A DNA stretch of 64,000 nt, taken from Pigmentiphaga kullae (GTDB taxonomy: Bacteria > Pseudomonadota > Gammaproteobacteria > Burkholderiales > Burkholderiaceae_B). The notes under the pieces were generated by a model. The model was not told the origin of the DNA, did not search any database, and saw only the letters and a list, made by a program, of their open reading frames with translations. Location: the NCBI RefSeq assembly GCF_004216695.1, contig NZ_SGXC01000002.1, forward strand, positions 248,001 to 312,000. The letters run 5' to 3'. Below are positions 36,953-45,519 of the stretch, piece after piece (the first letter of the stretch is position 1; every line of letters starts with the position of its first letter). The translations under genes were made by a program, and so were the position numbers.

Positions 36953-39211
36953 TCAGGACGCAGCCGGCTTGGCCTGCATCGACTTGTCACAGACGACGCG
37001 GCCCTGCAGCAGCCTGCAGGTGTTCAGGAGCACCGACGCGCTGCTGGCCAGCATGGCGAGCGCGGCGGCAAAGGGCGTCACGCCTGCTTCGAACAGCACG
37101 ACAATCACGGCGAGGTTGTACACGACGGAAAATGCGAGATTCTGCCGGACGATGCGATCAAACTTGCGAGCCAACTCACGGGTCTCGACGACAGCGCCCA
37201 CGCTGCCGTGCGCGATCACCACCCCGGCTGCGGAAACAGCCACGGAACTCGATCCTGGGATGGCGATTCCGCAGGCTGCCTGGGCCAGGACCAGGCCATC
37301 GTTGGCGCCGTCGCCCACGAATGCGACAGGCGCTGGGCTCTTTGCCACGATGTCGGCTTTTTCTTCCGGAGAGCAATCGGCCTCGACCCGGTCGAAGTCT
37401 ATGCCCAGGTCAGCCGTCAGGCGTTCGGACGCTGCGCTGGAATCCCCGGTCAGCAACCAGAGTTTCAATCCCTGCGCACGTAACCGCTGCAGTGACGAAC
37501 GGGCGTCGTCGCGAGGGGCATCCTGCAGACGCAAGGAGCCGAGCCAATCCCGGCCATTGGCTACGTGTACCAGCCCTGGCAGGCCATCTTCCGGCGGCAT
37601 GCCCTCGACTCCCGCGGCGAGCAGCCAATGCCTTTCACCCACCCACACGGTCTCGCCGCCGGGGACATGCATCGTCACGCCTTTCGCGCACGCCGTCACC
37701 TGGCATCCGTCGGGCTCGCACGCGCTGCTCATTCCAGACTGCCGGGCCGCGAGGACCACCGCGTGTGCAATGGGGTGCGCGACGCCGGCCTCGGCCCTTG
37801 CCGCAAGGTCGATGAGGTCCTGTTCGGCCCCCCCGTGCCGCGTCTGGATGCTGACGATACGCATCTGACCGCACGTCAATGTGCCGGTCTTGTCGAACGC
37901 CATGATCCTTGCCCTGGCGAGCGCTTCGACGCTCGCGGAGTCTCTCAGGAGGACGCCGCGCCGCGCGGCCTCGCGGCAGGTAAAGGCGTAGGCCAGCGGC
38001 ATCGCCAGACCGACCGCGCAAGGGCAGGCTGCGACCAGAAGGCTCAGCGCACCGAGCAACGCCTGGTCTGCGCTTGAGCCGTTCCACAGGTAATGGACGA
38101 AGGCGAGCAGAGATGCCGTCACCACGACCGGGAGCAGTATCCGGACGAAGCGCTCGGCCGTCTCGGACAACGACGAACGAGCGCCAAACAGCTCAAGCAT
38201 GCGCAGGCCGAGCACGTCCAATCGTCGGTCCCCCGCACCGGCGGTCACGTGGACCGTCAGAGGTCCGCGCAGGTTCACGGACCCGGCGAAGACCCGTTCG
38301 CCAGGCTGAACGCTGCGAGGCGCGGACTCGCCTTGCAGCAGCGAGAGATCGACGGCCGACTGTCCCGCTACGACGATGCCATCGACCGCGATGCGCTCGT
38401 TGGCGCGTATCAAAACGGTATCACCGGGCGCGAGCTCTGCCAGCAGGACGGTGCTCTCGGCCTTTTCGCCGCCGGCAGAAGTCAGCTTCGTCGCGGTTTC
38501 CGGCGCAAGGCTGCGCAATGCTTGTACGGCAAGTCCGCTCTCCTGCCGGGCATGGATTTCGATCAATCTTCCGATCAGCAGAAAAGTGATCAACATGGTG
38601 GCGGCGTCGGTGTAAATCGCCACGGACCCCATGGCCAGGGACCCGACCGACACAAAGAGGGAGCCAAGGACAGCAACAGAGGCAAAGACGTCCATCCCTG
38701 CGATCCCGGCGCGCAGCGAACGGGCGGCGGCGCGGTAGAAATCCCACGCCGAATATCCGACGACGGGAAGGCTTGCTACGACGCTGGCCCAGGCGATGAC
38801 GAGCGCCGCCGCCTCGTCGGCGTTCAGGTAAAGCACCCATGAGCCCAGCATGCTCCACATCCCGAAGACGACCGCGACGGTCAACTGCAAGCGGATCTTC
38901 CTGGCCTGCCGCTGCAGGGCCGCTTCCAGCTCGTCGCTGCCTTTCAACGGGGACAGTGCGTAGCCCAGACCCTCGGCCTTTCGCAGCAGCAAGGGGAAGT
39001 CGATCGACTCCGGGACCCAGGTCACCAGCGCCGAACCGGAGGTGAAATTCACCGTCGCCGAGACCACGCCGGGCACACGCTGCAGGACGCGCTGCAAGGC
39101 CATCGCACAGCTCACGCACCAAAGCCCGTCTACGAAAAACACCATCCGGCCCGCCACACGGGCCTGCTCATAGTCGAAATCCCCACCGGAACTACGGTCC
39201 GCTCTTGGCAT
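36953..39211 (-). CDS. ccoI: CcoI/FixI-type copper P1B-ATPase
   Basis: The 752-residue P-type ATPase has an N-terminal HMA-like domain with WCVSCAMAL, the membrane CPC motif (AACPCAVGLAMP), phosphorylation motif DKTGTLTCG, a nucleotide-domain HP pair (VAHPIAHA) and GDGANDG. The actuator loop reads QGES rather than the usual TGES. Proteins of the CcoI/CtpA branch supply copper for cbb3 oxidase assembly, consistent with ccoN and ccoO upstream. The ATG at 39211 overlaps the tsdA stop by 20 bp. Confidence 0.9.
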   Translation of the reverse strand: MPRADRSSGGDFDYEQARVAGRMVFFVDGLWCVSCAMALQRVLQRVPGVVSATVNFTSGSALVTWVPESIDFPLLLRKAEGLGYALSPLKGSDELEAALQRQARKIRLQLTVAVVFGMWSMLGSWVLYLNADEAAALVIAWASVVASLPVVGYSAWDFYRAAARSLRAGIAGMDVFASVAVLGSLFVSVGSLAMGSVAIYTDAATMLITFLLIGRLIEIHARQESGLAVQALRSLAPETATKLTSAGGEKAESTVLLAELAPGDTVLIRANERIAVDGIVVAGQSAVDLSLLQGESAPRSVQPGERVFAGSVNLRGPLTVHVTAGAGDRRLDVLGLRMLELFGARSSLSETAERFVRILLPVVVTASLLAFVHYLWNGSSADQALLGALSLLVAACPCAVGLAMPLAYAFTCREAARRGVLLRDSASVEALARARIMAFDKTGTLTCGQMRIVSIQTRHGGAEQDLIDLAARAEAGVAHPIAHAVVLAARQSGMSSACEPDGCQVTACAKGVTMHVPGGETVWVGERHWLLAAGVEGMPPEDGLPGLVHVANGRDWLGSLRLQDAPRDDARSSLQRLRAQGLKLWLLTGDSSAASERLTADLGIDFDRVEADCSPEEKADIVAKSPAPVAFVGDGANDGLVLAQAACGIAIPGSSSVAVSAAGVVIAHGSVGAVVETRELARKFDRIVRQNLAFSVVYNLAVIVVLFEAGVTPFAAALAMLASSASVLLNTCRLLQGRVVCDKSMQAKPAAS

Positions 39212-40289
39212 CCGTTCCAACCCCAAGCAGTTTTCCGCCCACGACCTTCCCGTAGTAGCTTTGCTCACCTTCGTGGTATTTCTCCAGCGCCTCAGCCACG
39301 GTTCCGGTCTGGCGTGTGTCCTTGGGGCGTTCGTGGCTGTTGATGAATGCCGCCACGTCCCAGGCCTCCTGTTCTGTCAGACTGTATGGCTTTCCAAGCG
39401 GCATGTTCGCCCAGATAAAGCCCGCTGCAGTATCGATGCGGGCCATGCCGGCGCCCCAGTTGTACGACTCGGGTCCCCAAAGCGGGGGAAATCTCATCTT
39501 GCCGTTTTCCTCCCGCGTGCCCTGTCCATCAGGACCATGGCACAGTGCGCAATTTTGTTGATAGACCGCCAGACCTCGGCCCACGTCGTAGTCGTCCTTT
39601 GGTTTCGGCACCTTGGGATAGAGCGCTCCGCGCGGCTTGTTGCCGGCGGGCAGCCCATCGGCCATCCAGGCCATATAGGTCATGAGATCGCGGTACACAT
39701 CGCTGCCAGCGGGCGGCGGTTTCCCGGAGGACGACGCCTGGGCGTTCATCGAATAGGTGAAACAGCCCATGATCCGGTCTTCGAGCGTGCTGATGGTCCC
39801 GGTCTTGCTGCGAAAAGCGGGGTAGGACGCATAGGCCGCCCACATCGGTGCGGCATTCTCTCGCCGTCCCGAGTCGAGGTGGCAGTTCGCGCAGGCCAGC
39901 GAATTGCCCACGTGGTCTTTGACCATGGCGCCAGTGTCGGTGAAGATTTTCATTCCTCGCCGGATGGCATCGCCATAGGGTCCTTTCGGAATGTCATCCT
40001 CCGCAGGCGGGAGGTAGTAGCCGTCCGCACCGACGGGCATACCGGGCGGAGACGCCTTGGCGTCTTTTGCGTAGGCCTTGCGAGCAGCTTCCATATCTGC
40101 TCTCGAATAGGGCGCGGCCGAAGGAATCGTGACCGTTTTGCCGCTGATCGCGCTGTACAGATACCCCATCACGCCGCTCTCGTAGACGCCGTAACCTGCC
40201 GAAAACAGCAGGAGACCCAGCGCCGCAGCATAACCGGCACGCCGGAGTGTCCCCGTGTGCGCAGAGCGGCGATCACCGTTGTTCGTCAT
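39192..40289 (-). CDS. tsdA: TsdA-like diheme thiosulfate dehydrogenase, membrane-anchored
   Basis: The 365-residue protein has an N-terminal hydrophobic anchor (about 19-35) and two heme c sites, Cys133-ANCH and Cys247-ALCH. Cys176 in TLEDRIMGCF lies 39 residues after the first heme site, where TsdA enzymes place the unusual axial Cys ligand. NMPLGKPYSL supplies a likely Met ligand (Met296) for heme 2. TsdA couples two thiosulfates to tetrathionate and passes electrons to cytochromes. It overlaps the upstream cytochrome gene by 17 bp. Confidence 0.82.
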   Translation of the reverse strand: MTNNGDRRSAHTGTLRRAGYAAALGLLLFSAGYGVYESGVMGYLYSAISGKTVTIPSAAPYSRADMEAARKAYAKDAKASPPGMPVGADGYYLPPAEDDIPKGPYGDAIRRGMKIFTDTGAMVKDHVGNSLACANCHLDSGRRENAAPMWAAYASYPAFRSKTGTISTLEDRIMGCFTYSMNAQASSSGKPPPAGSDVYRDLMTYMAWMADGLPAGNKPRGALYPKVPKPKDDYDVGRGLAVYQQNCALCHGPDGQGTREENGKMRFPPLWGPESYNWGAGMARIDTAAGFIWANMPLGKPYSLTEQEAWDVAAFINSHERPKDTRQTGTVAEALEKYHEGEQSYYGKVVGGKLLGVGTDAKSGP

Positions 40290-41079
40290 GATTGCCTCCT
40301 TTGCTGCCCGGACGCAAAGATCCGAAATACTGAGCCACATCGCGCATGTCTTGGTCCGACATGCGCGACGCGATGTCATCCATCAAGGATTGCGGCGAAT
40401 TGTGGCGATGGCCGCCTTTCCATGAGACCAACTGGTGGAAGATGTACTCGGGCTGCTGACCCGCCAGCGCAGGGAAATGGCCGCCGACACCCTCACCCTG
40501 CTGGCCATGACAGGTCACGCACGCCGGGATATCCTTTTTCCAGTCGCCCGTTCGGCTCAGTGCCTCTCCACGCGCCGCGTCTCCGCCCAGATCGACGGGC
40601 GGCCCGGCAACGTGCGGCAGCGCAGCGTAATAGGCCGAGACTTGCCCGATCTCCTCGGCGCTCATTGCACTGGCCACGTACCGCATGGACTCGTTGGGGC
40701 GGCTTCCGGTAGCGAAGTCGTGGAGTTGCTTCGCGATGTAGGCTTCGGACAGGCCGGCCAGCGCGGGCGTCAGCCCCGCGCCAGCACCGTGGTCGCCGTG
40801 ACATGACGCGCAGGCCCAGACGATGTCGTTGCCCTGAAAGACGAGCACCGGCGCGTCATCGGGAACTGCGGGCGCCTGCTGCTTCGGCGCAACGGTCCCG
40901 CCAATCGCCGCCCCGCGATTCGGCGCCAGGTCGGCGATGTAGCTCAAAGCGCCCCAGATCGCCAGCGCCAGGAAGATGGCCAGCACAAACAAGGGAATGG
41001 GACGCGATTGCTCCCAGGGGTCGAATGTCGGGTCTACGTCTTGAACACGACGCCCCTTGCCGCTCAGCTCGGATTTCAT
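40273..41079 (-). CDS. Membrane-anchored diheme cytochrome c (CcoP- or TsdB-like)
   Basis: The 268-residue protein has one N-terminal helix (about 30-47) and two class I cytochrome c domains with CASCH and CVTCH. Size, topology and position after ccoO suit the CcoP role. The heme domains resemble cytochrome c4 and TsdB, the electron acceptor of TsdA. It may link thiosulfate oxidation to the oxidase. An alternative ATG at 41091 overlaps the ccoO stop. Confidence 0.82.
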   Translation of the reverse strand: MKSELSGKGRRVQDVDPTFDPWEQSRPIPLFVLAIFLALAIWGALSYIADLAPNRGAAIGGTVAPKQQAPAVPDDAPVLVFQGNDIVWACASCHGDHGAGAGLTPALAGLSEAYIAKQLHDFATGSRPNESMRYVASAMSAEEIGQVSAYYAALPHVAGPPVDLGGDAARGEALSRTGDWKKDIPACVTCHGQQGEGVGGHFPALAGQQPEYIFHQLVSWKGGHRHNSPQSLMDDIASRMSDQDMRDVAQYFGSLRPGSKGGNHDEQR

Positions 41080-41087
41080 CTCGCCCC

Positions 41088-41729
41088 TCATTGACGCGGG
41101 CCCTTCTGAGTTTTCGGATCGTAGCCACGATCACGCAATGTCGCCTCTTTGGCGCTGACGGGGTAGGAACGGTCCAGGCTCAACAGGTACGCGACCAGGT
41201 CGAGCGCCTCCTGTCGGGCCACCACCACTTTCCCGTCCGCGGGACGGTACTCCTGCGGCAACTTGACCACGACCTCGCCGGGCGCGGCCTTCTCCTTGAC
41301 CTCGAAGAGGAAGGGGTACGAAGGCATGATGCTCCAGTCGAAGATGGCCCTGGGCTGGTACAGGTGGGTCAATTGCCAGTCCCGGCTCGGCAGGCGCACC
41401 CCGACATTCAGCAAATCGGGGCCGGTGCGCATCGTCCCGAGCAGTTGGGGAGCGTCGTAGGCGTAGTCGCCCGGCGTGGACGGCCTTCCCCAGCCCCGGG
41501 CCTGATCCGCCAGCGTCTGGCCACTCGAACGAGGCTGCTGGCTGTGACAGTAGACACAGCCATTGGCCACGTACTGCGCACGGCCTCTTAGCTGTTCGAT
41601 CGTGTAGTTCTGCAACTGCGCAGGTGCCTGGACCGTACGGACCTGCAGGCCGGGGAGCACCACGAGCATGACGGTCGCGAACACCAAGATTCCGACAGCG
41701 CCGACGAACAATGGAATCAGCCGGTTCAT
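41088..41729 (-). CDS. ccoO: cbb3-type oxidase monoheme subunit CcoO
   Basis: A 213-residue protein with an N-terminal membrane helix and the CcoO heme site GCVYCHSQQPRS. MPSYPFLFE is further along. It feeds electrons to CcoN. It overlaps ccoN by 4 bp. Confidence 0.93.
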   Translation of the reverse strand: MNRLIPLFVGAVGILVFATVMLVVLPGLQVRTVQAPAQLQNYTIEQLRGRAQYVANGCVYCHSQQPRSSGQTLADQARGWGRPSTPGDYAYDAPQLLGTMRTGPDLLNVGVRLPSRDWQLTHLYQPRAIFDWSIMPSYPFLFEVKEKAAPGEVVVKLPQEYRPADGKVVVARQEALDLVAYLLSLDRSYPVSAKEATLRDRGYDPKTQKGPRQ

Positions 41730-43282
41730 GCGTCACCTCGCCGTTTCGACCAGAGTAGGGCCATCGCATGGAAGGCAAAGACGAAGTGTCCCAGCGTCAT
41801 CATGCCGCCGCCCACCGATCGACCTTCGAGATACGGCACGATGTTGCGGGTGATGTCAGCGAAACTGGTCTGTGGATCGAGCAGCGACATGCCTTGCAGG
41901 AAACCGCCGATGGTCAATGACAGGAAATAGATCAGAAAACCCAGGACCGTCAGCCAATAGTGGATGGCGATGAGTCGCGGACAGGGCCAGTTCTTGCCCG
42001 TCAGGTAGGGCAAGAGATAGTAGAAGGCGCCGAACAGCACGATGGAGACGAATGCGTAAGCTCCCAGGTGCGCATGCCCCACCGTGTAGTGCGTGAAGTG
42101 GGTGATCGAGTTGATGGCCCGTACAGCCTCCAGCGATCCCTGGAAGGATGCGGCCGTGTACATCAATGCGCCCGTGGACACGAAGCGCAGCGCCATGGAC
42201 TCCTTGAACGCCCAGAAATTCTGCGCGACCGTCACGTGCTGATTGATCGCCACCGCGATGACAGGAATGAACATCATGACGCTGTGCACGATCGACAGCG
42301 TGACCACCCACGTCGGCACGGGCCCACCGATCAGGTGATGAATACCCACCTGGCTGTAGAACAAGGCAAGGCCCCAGAAGCCCAGCAGCGAAACGCTATA
42401 CGAATAGATCGGCTTGCCGATGATCTTGGGAATCAGGTAATAGGCAGCACCCAGCCCCAGCGGTGTCAGCCAGAGGCCAAGCACGTTATGCGCGAACCAC
42501 CAGTTGGTGGTGGCTTGCTGCACGCCTGAATGCAGGCCCGGGATATTCGCGATGAAGAACAGAATGGGGAACCATGCCAGTCCCGCGAGGTAGTACCAGC
42601 CGCTGACGTAGATGTGGTGAACGTTGCGTTTTCGGGTCGTCGCGATGGCGGACCATGCGATGAAGAAGCCGCCGAGGGCCAGGACGATGTCGATCTGCCA
42701 TGGGATTTCGAGCCACTCCAGGCCGTCGCTCCATCCATTGGCAATGGCAATGGCACCGGCCGCCACGCCGAGGGCCCACAGCACCGCGCCCACCATCGCC
42801 ATTGCGGGCCTTCGCAGGGGCGTATGAAACATGCGAGGGATGATCCAGAGCGCGACCGCTATGCCCCCTGTGGACAGCCAGCCGTACGCGACCAGATTCA
42901 GATGGACGGTGCGCGCGCGCCCGAAGGTGGTGAACGCCTGACTCGCCAGCCAGTCGGGCCAGTGCAACTTCAGCGAGGCGATCATCCCGAACAGCGAGCC
43001 AACGATCAGGAACAGGAAGGAAGCGATGGACAGGACCAGTACGACGTTCCGACCCGGGGCGTCGACGCCGGCACGCAAGGCGTCGAATCGATGCTCGGCC
43101 GCCCCTTCATCGAATGAAGATGGATCATCCGGGGAGCCGGCCTCGCCCTCCAGAAATATGGTCGAAGCCTCCTTCTTTCCCGCATGGATCTGGCGCGTCA
43201 CGATGGACCAGATCAACGCGCCCAGAGCCGCCAGCGAGACGATAAAGCTCAGAGCAAGGAGAAACCCTAGGCTTTCATTCAT
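41726..43282 (-). CDS. ccoN: cbb3-type oxidase catalytic subunit CcoN with CcoS-like N-terminus
   Basis: The 518-residue heme-copper oxidase subunit has about 12 helices. His ligands are visible in RTVHLNLVAYGW, WWFAHNVLG, GIHHLIGGP, INQHVTV and HYTVGHAHLG. It is some 40 residues longer than most CcoN. The first 60 residues (LSFIVSLAALGALIWSIVTRQ followed by an acidic tail) resemble the small assembly protein CcoS/FixS, suggesting a CcoS-CcoN fusion. No separate ccoQ, ccoG, ccoH or ccoS gene is nearby. ATG 43282 follows GGAGC. Confidence 0.92.
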   Translation of the reverse strand: MNESLGFLLALSFIVSLAALGALIWSIVTRQIHAGKKEASTIFLEGEAGSPDDPSSFDEGAAEHRFDALRAGVDAPGRNVVLVLSIASFLFLIVGSLFGMIASLKLHWPDWLASQAFTTFGRARTVHLNLVAYGWLSTGGIAVALWIIPRMFHTPLRRPAMAMVGAVLWALGVAAGAIAIANGWSDGLEWLEIPWQIDIVLALGGFFIAWSAIATTRKRNVHHIYVSGWYYLAGLAWFPILFFIANIPGLHSGVQQATTNWWFAHNVLGLWLTPLGLGAAYYLIPKIIGKPIYSYSVSLLGFWGLALFYSQVGIHHLIGGPVPTWVVTLSIVHSVMMFIPVIAVAINQHVTVAQNFWAFKESMALRFVSTGALMYTAASFQGSLEAVRAINSITHFTHYTVGHAHLGAYAFVSIVLFGAFYYLLPYLTGKNWPCPRLIAIHYWLTVLGFLIYFLSLTIGGFLQGMSLLDPQTSFADITRNIVPYLEGRSVGGGMMTLGHFVFAFHAMALLWSKRRGDA

Positions 43283-43800
43283 GGGCGCTCCAGAAATGGC
43301 GCGCAACCATCCGAATTGGTTCCGATGCCAACCACTGGTGTTGGCGATAGTGTTCCATCAGGGCTTGCCTCAGCATTGTTTTTATGAATGTCGCATGTGA
43401 ATCACGGGAATGATGGTCAGCCTCGATTAAGCGAAAGTTAAGAGTGTTTTTCGAGGTGCCCCGCGCTCTTTGACCGTGGACTGTCTGGATGGCGAGATCC
43501 AAATACAGTCGGCCCGGATATTCGAATCGTCGTGACGCGAAGGTCTCGGCCGCCTCGCGGCAGACACCGGCGCTGCGCCTGGGGTCAGCATCGGCAGGGG
43601 GCGGGACGATCGCTTGTTCGCCTAGTGCCAGGAAATCACAGTGGACGCACGTATCCGTTATAACCACCCGCATCCCGAAGGACAGTCTCCCCTGGCAGGG
43701 ATAGCCGCTGTTGAGGCTCGGAGGGCCGAATGCCGCTCCTCCTTTCGCCCGCACTATGAGCGTCGGTTTCCCATGTCCCGGCGATGACGCATGCGGCGGC
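43283..43800. other. 518-bp leader and intergenic region upstream of ccoN
   Basis: The stretch between the sqr stop and the ccoN start holds the ccoN box and -10 (43410-43442) and about 120 bp of 5' leader. The rest, 43443-43800, has an open minus-strand frame with CVHCDF and a few Cys, but no recognisable family and no good start. It may be a gene remnant. Confidence 0.5.
43410..43442 (-). promoter_or_regulatory. PmrA/QseB-like box and -10 of the ccoN operon
   Basis: On the minus strand CTTAAC-TTTCG-CTTAAT (43442-43426) is the best box of the set and shares its spacer TTTCG with the dsbD site. CATCAT (43415-43410) follows after 10 bp. The ccoN start is about 128 bp downstream. Confidence 0.72.
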
Positions 43801-45471
43801 TCACCCGTCCGAGAGGACAGGATGCGCGAGCCATTCGCGGCCCTTGAGCATGCCGTCCCAATAGACCGGCGGCAGGATGCGTTCCTTCAGCAGCCACGCC
43901 AGCGATGACGGCCGCTTGCCGTCGATGAACCATTTCGGAAACGAAGGCGCCAGCTTGCCGCCGTAGGCAAATTCCGCCAGCACGATCTTGCCGCGCTCGA
44001 CAGTGAGCGGGCAGGAGCCATAGCCGTCATAGCTGGCCAGGCGCGTGGACCCGCTCCGGGCGGCGAGCAGGTTGTGCGCGACCACCGGCGCCTGCTTGCG
44101 TGCGGCCGCAGCAGTCTTGGCATTGGTGGTGTTGGTGCAGTCGCCGAGTGCGAAGACGTTGGCGTACTTCTTGTGGCGCAGGCTCGACGGGTCCACGTCC
44201 ACCCAGCCCGCAGCGTCCGCCAGCGGGCTCACTCGGATGAAGTCCGGCGCCTTCTGTGGCGGCACGGCGTGCAGCAGGTCAAATGGACGGGTGACGCGCT
44301 CCTTGGTGCCGTCGGCGTTCGTGCGGATGAAGGTGGCTTCATGCGCTGCGCCATCGACGGCCACGAGCTGGTTGCTGAATTGCAGATCGATGCCATAAGC
44401 CTTCACGTACTCCATGAGCGCGGGCACGTAGTCCGGCACGCCGAAGAGCACGCCTCCCGCGTTGCAGAACTCGATGTGGATGTTCTTGAGCACGCCCTGC
44501 CGCTTCCAGTGATCGGCCGAGAGGTACATCGCCTTCTGCGGCGCACCCGCGCATTTGATGGGCATGGGCGGCTGCGTGAACAGGGCCTGGCCGCTCTTGA
44601 GGTTCTGCACCAGTTCCCAGGTGTAGGGCGCGAGGTCGTAGCGGTAGTTGGAGGTGACGCCGTTGCGGCCCAGTGTTTCAGGTAGGCCCTCGATGCCGTT
44701 CCAGTCGAGTTTCAGGCCCGGGCAGACCACGAGCTGCTGGTACTTGACGACGCGGCAGCCATCGAGCACGAGGGCGTCGCGCTCGGGCTCGAACGCGGCG
44801 ACGGCCATCTTGATCCACTTGACGCCGCGCGGAAGCACGCTCGCCATCGTGCGCGCCGTGTGCGCAGGCGGAAAGATGCCCGCGCCCACCATCGTCCACC
44901 CCGGCTGGTAGTAGTGCACATCCGCCGGGTCGATGACGGCGATGTCCGCGTCCGGCTTGCGCGCGAGCAGGCTGGACGCCACCGCGATGCCCGCCGCGCC
45001 CGCGCCGACGATCACGATGTCATGCGTGGCGTCCACGACTTCGGTGGGTGTGCGCCCGCCGTTGGCGATGCGCCGGGCCACGCCGGACAGGTCGTAGCCG
45101 GCACCGCGCGCGGCTTCGAGGATGGAGGCCAACGGCTGACGCTGCGCCTGGCTCAGCGCCCACAGCGTGGCCGAGCGCGTGCCGGTGCGGCAGTAGGCGA
45201 ACACCGGGCCGGGCAGTTGCGTCATCAGCGTCCCGAAGGCCTGGGCCTGCTGGTCGGTCACTTTGCCGGACTCGACGGGCAGGTAGGTCGCCGCCATACC
45301 CAGTGACTGGGCGGCCTGCTCGATTTCGCTGAAGCCGGGCTGATCGCCCGCTTCTCCATCGGGCCGATTGCAGATCACCGAGCGGTAGCCAGCCTCGGCG
45401 ATGGCCTGCAGGTCGGTGGCAGCGATCTGGCCGCTGACGGCCAGTCCCTGGTCCAAGGCTTTGATGTCCAT
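43801..45471 (-). CDS. Fusion of DUF442 phosphatase-like domain and SQR-type FAD oxidoreductase
   Basis: Residues 1 to about 115 form a DUF442/TIGR01244 domain with a phosphatase-like P-loop, Cys94 in AYCRTGTRSA. From about 150 an FAD-binding fold begins (IVIVGAGAAGIAVAS), with VVCPGLKLDW, PIKCAGAPQKAMY and LGDCTNTTNAKTAAA typical of sulfide:quinone oxidoreductases. Cys residues in these segments are candidates for the sulfide-oxidising pair. The DUF442 domain occurs in Blh proteins; here it is attached to the SQR, and the dioxygenase is the next gene upstream. Confidence 0.9.
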   Translation of the reverse strand: MDIKALDQGLAVSGQIAATDLQAIAEAGYRSVICNRPDGEAGDQPGFSEIEQAAQSLGMAATYLPVESGKVTDQQAQAFGTLMTQLPGPVFAYCRTGTRSATLWALSQAQRQPLASILEAARGAGYDLSGVARRIANGGRTPTEVVDATHDIVIVGAGAAGIAVASSLLARKPDADIAVIDPADVHYYQPGWTMVGAGIFPPAHTARTMASVLPRGVKWIKMAVAAFEPERDALVLDGCRVVKYQQLVVCPGLKLDWNGIEGLPETLGRNGVTSNYRYDLAPYTWELVQNLKSGQALFTQPPMPIKCAGAPQKAMYLSADHWKRQGVLKNIHIEFCNAGGVLFGVPDYVPALMEYVKAYGIDLQFSNQLVAVDGAAHEATFIRTNADGTKERVTRPFDLLHAVPPQKAPDFIRVSPLADAAGWVDVDPSSLRHKKYANVFALGDCTNTTNAKTAAAARKQAPVVAHNLLAARSGSTRLASYDGYGSCPLTVERGKIVLAEFAYGGKLAPSFPKWFIDGKRPSSLAWLLKERILPPVYWDGMLKGREWLAHPVLSDG

Positions 45472-45519
45472 GAGGGTCTCCTGCCCGGAAATTGTCCTTT
45501 CAGCCGGTCGGTGCCGCTC

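Noticed and set aside
43275-43754. 159-codon minus-strand frame upstream of and overlapping the ccoN start
   Set aside because: It spans the ccoN box, -10 and leader, so it cannot be translated as one protein from that promoter. No family is recognisable.
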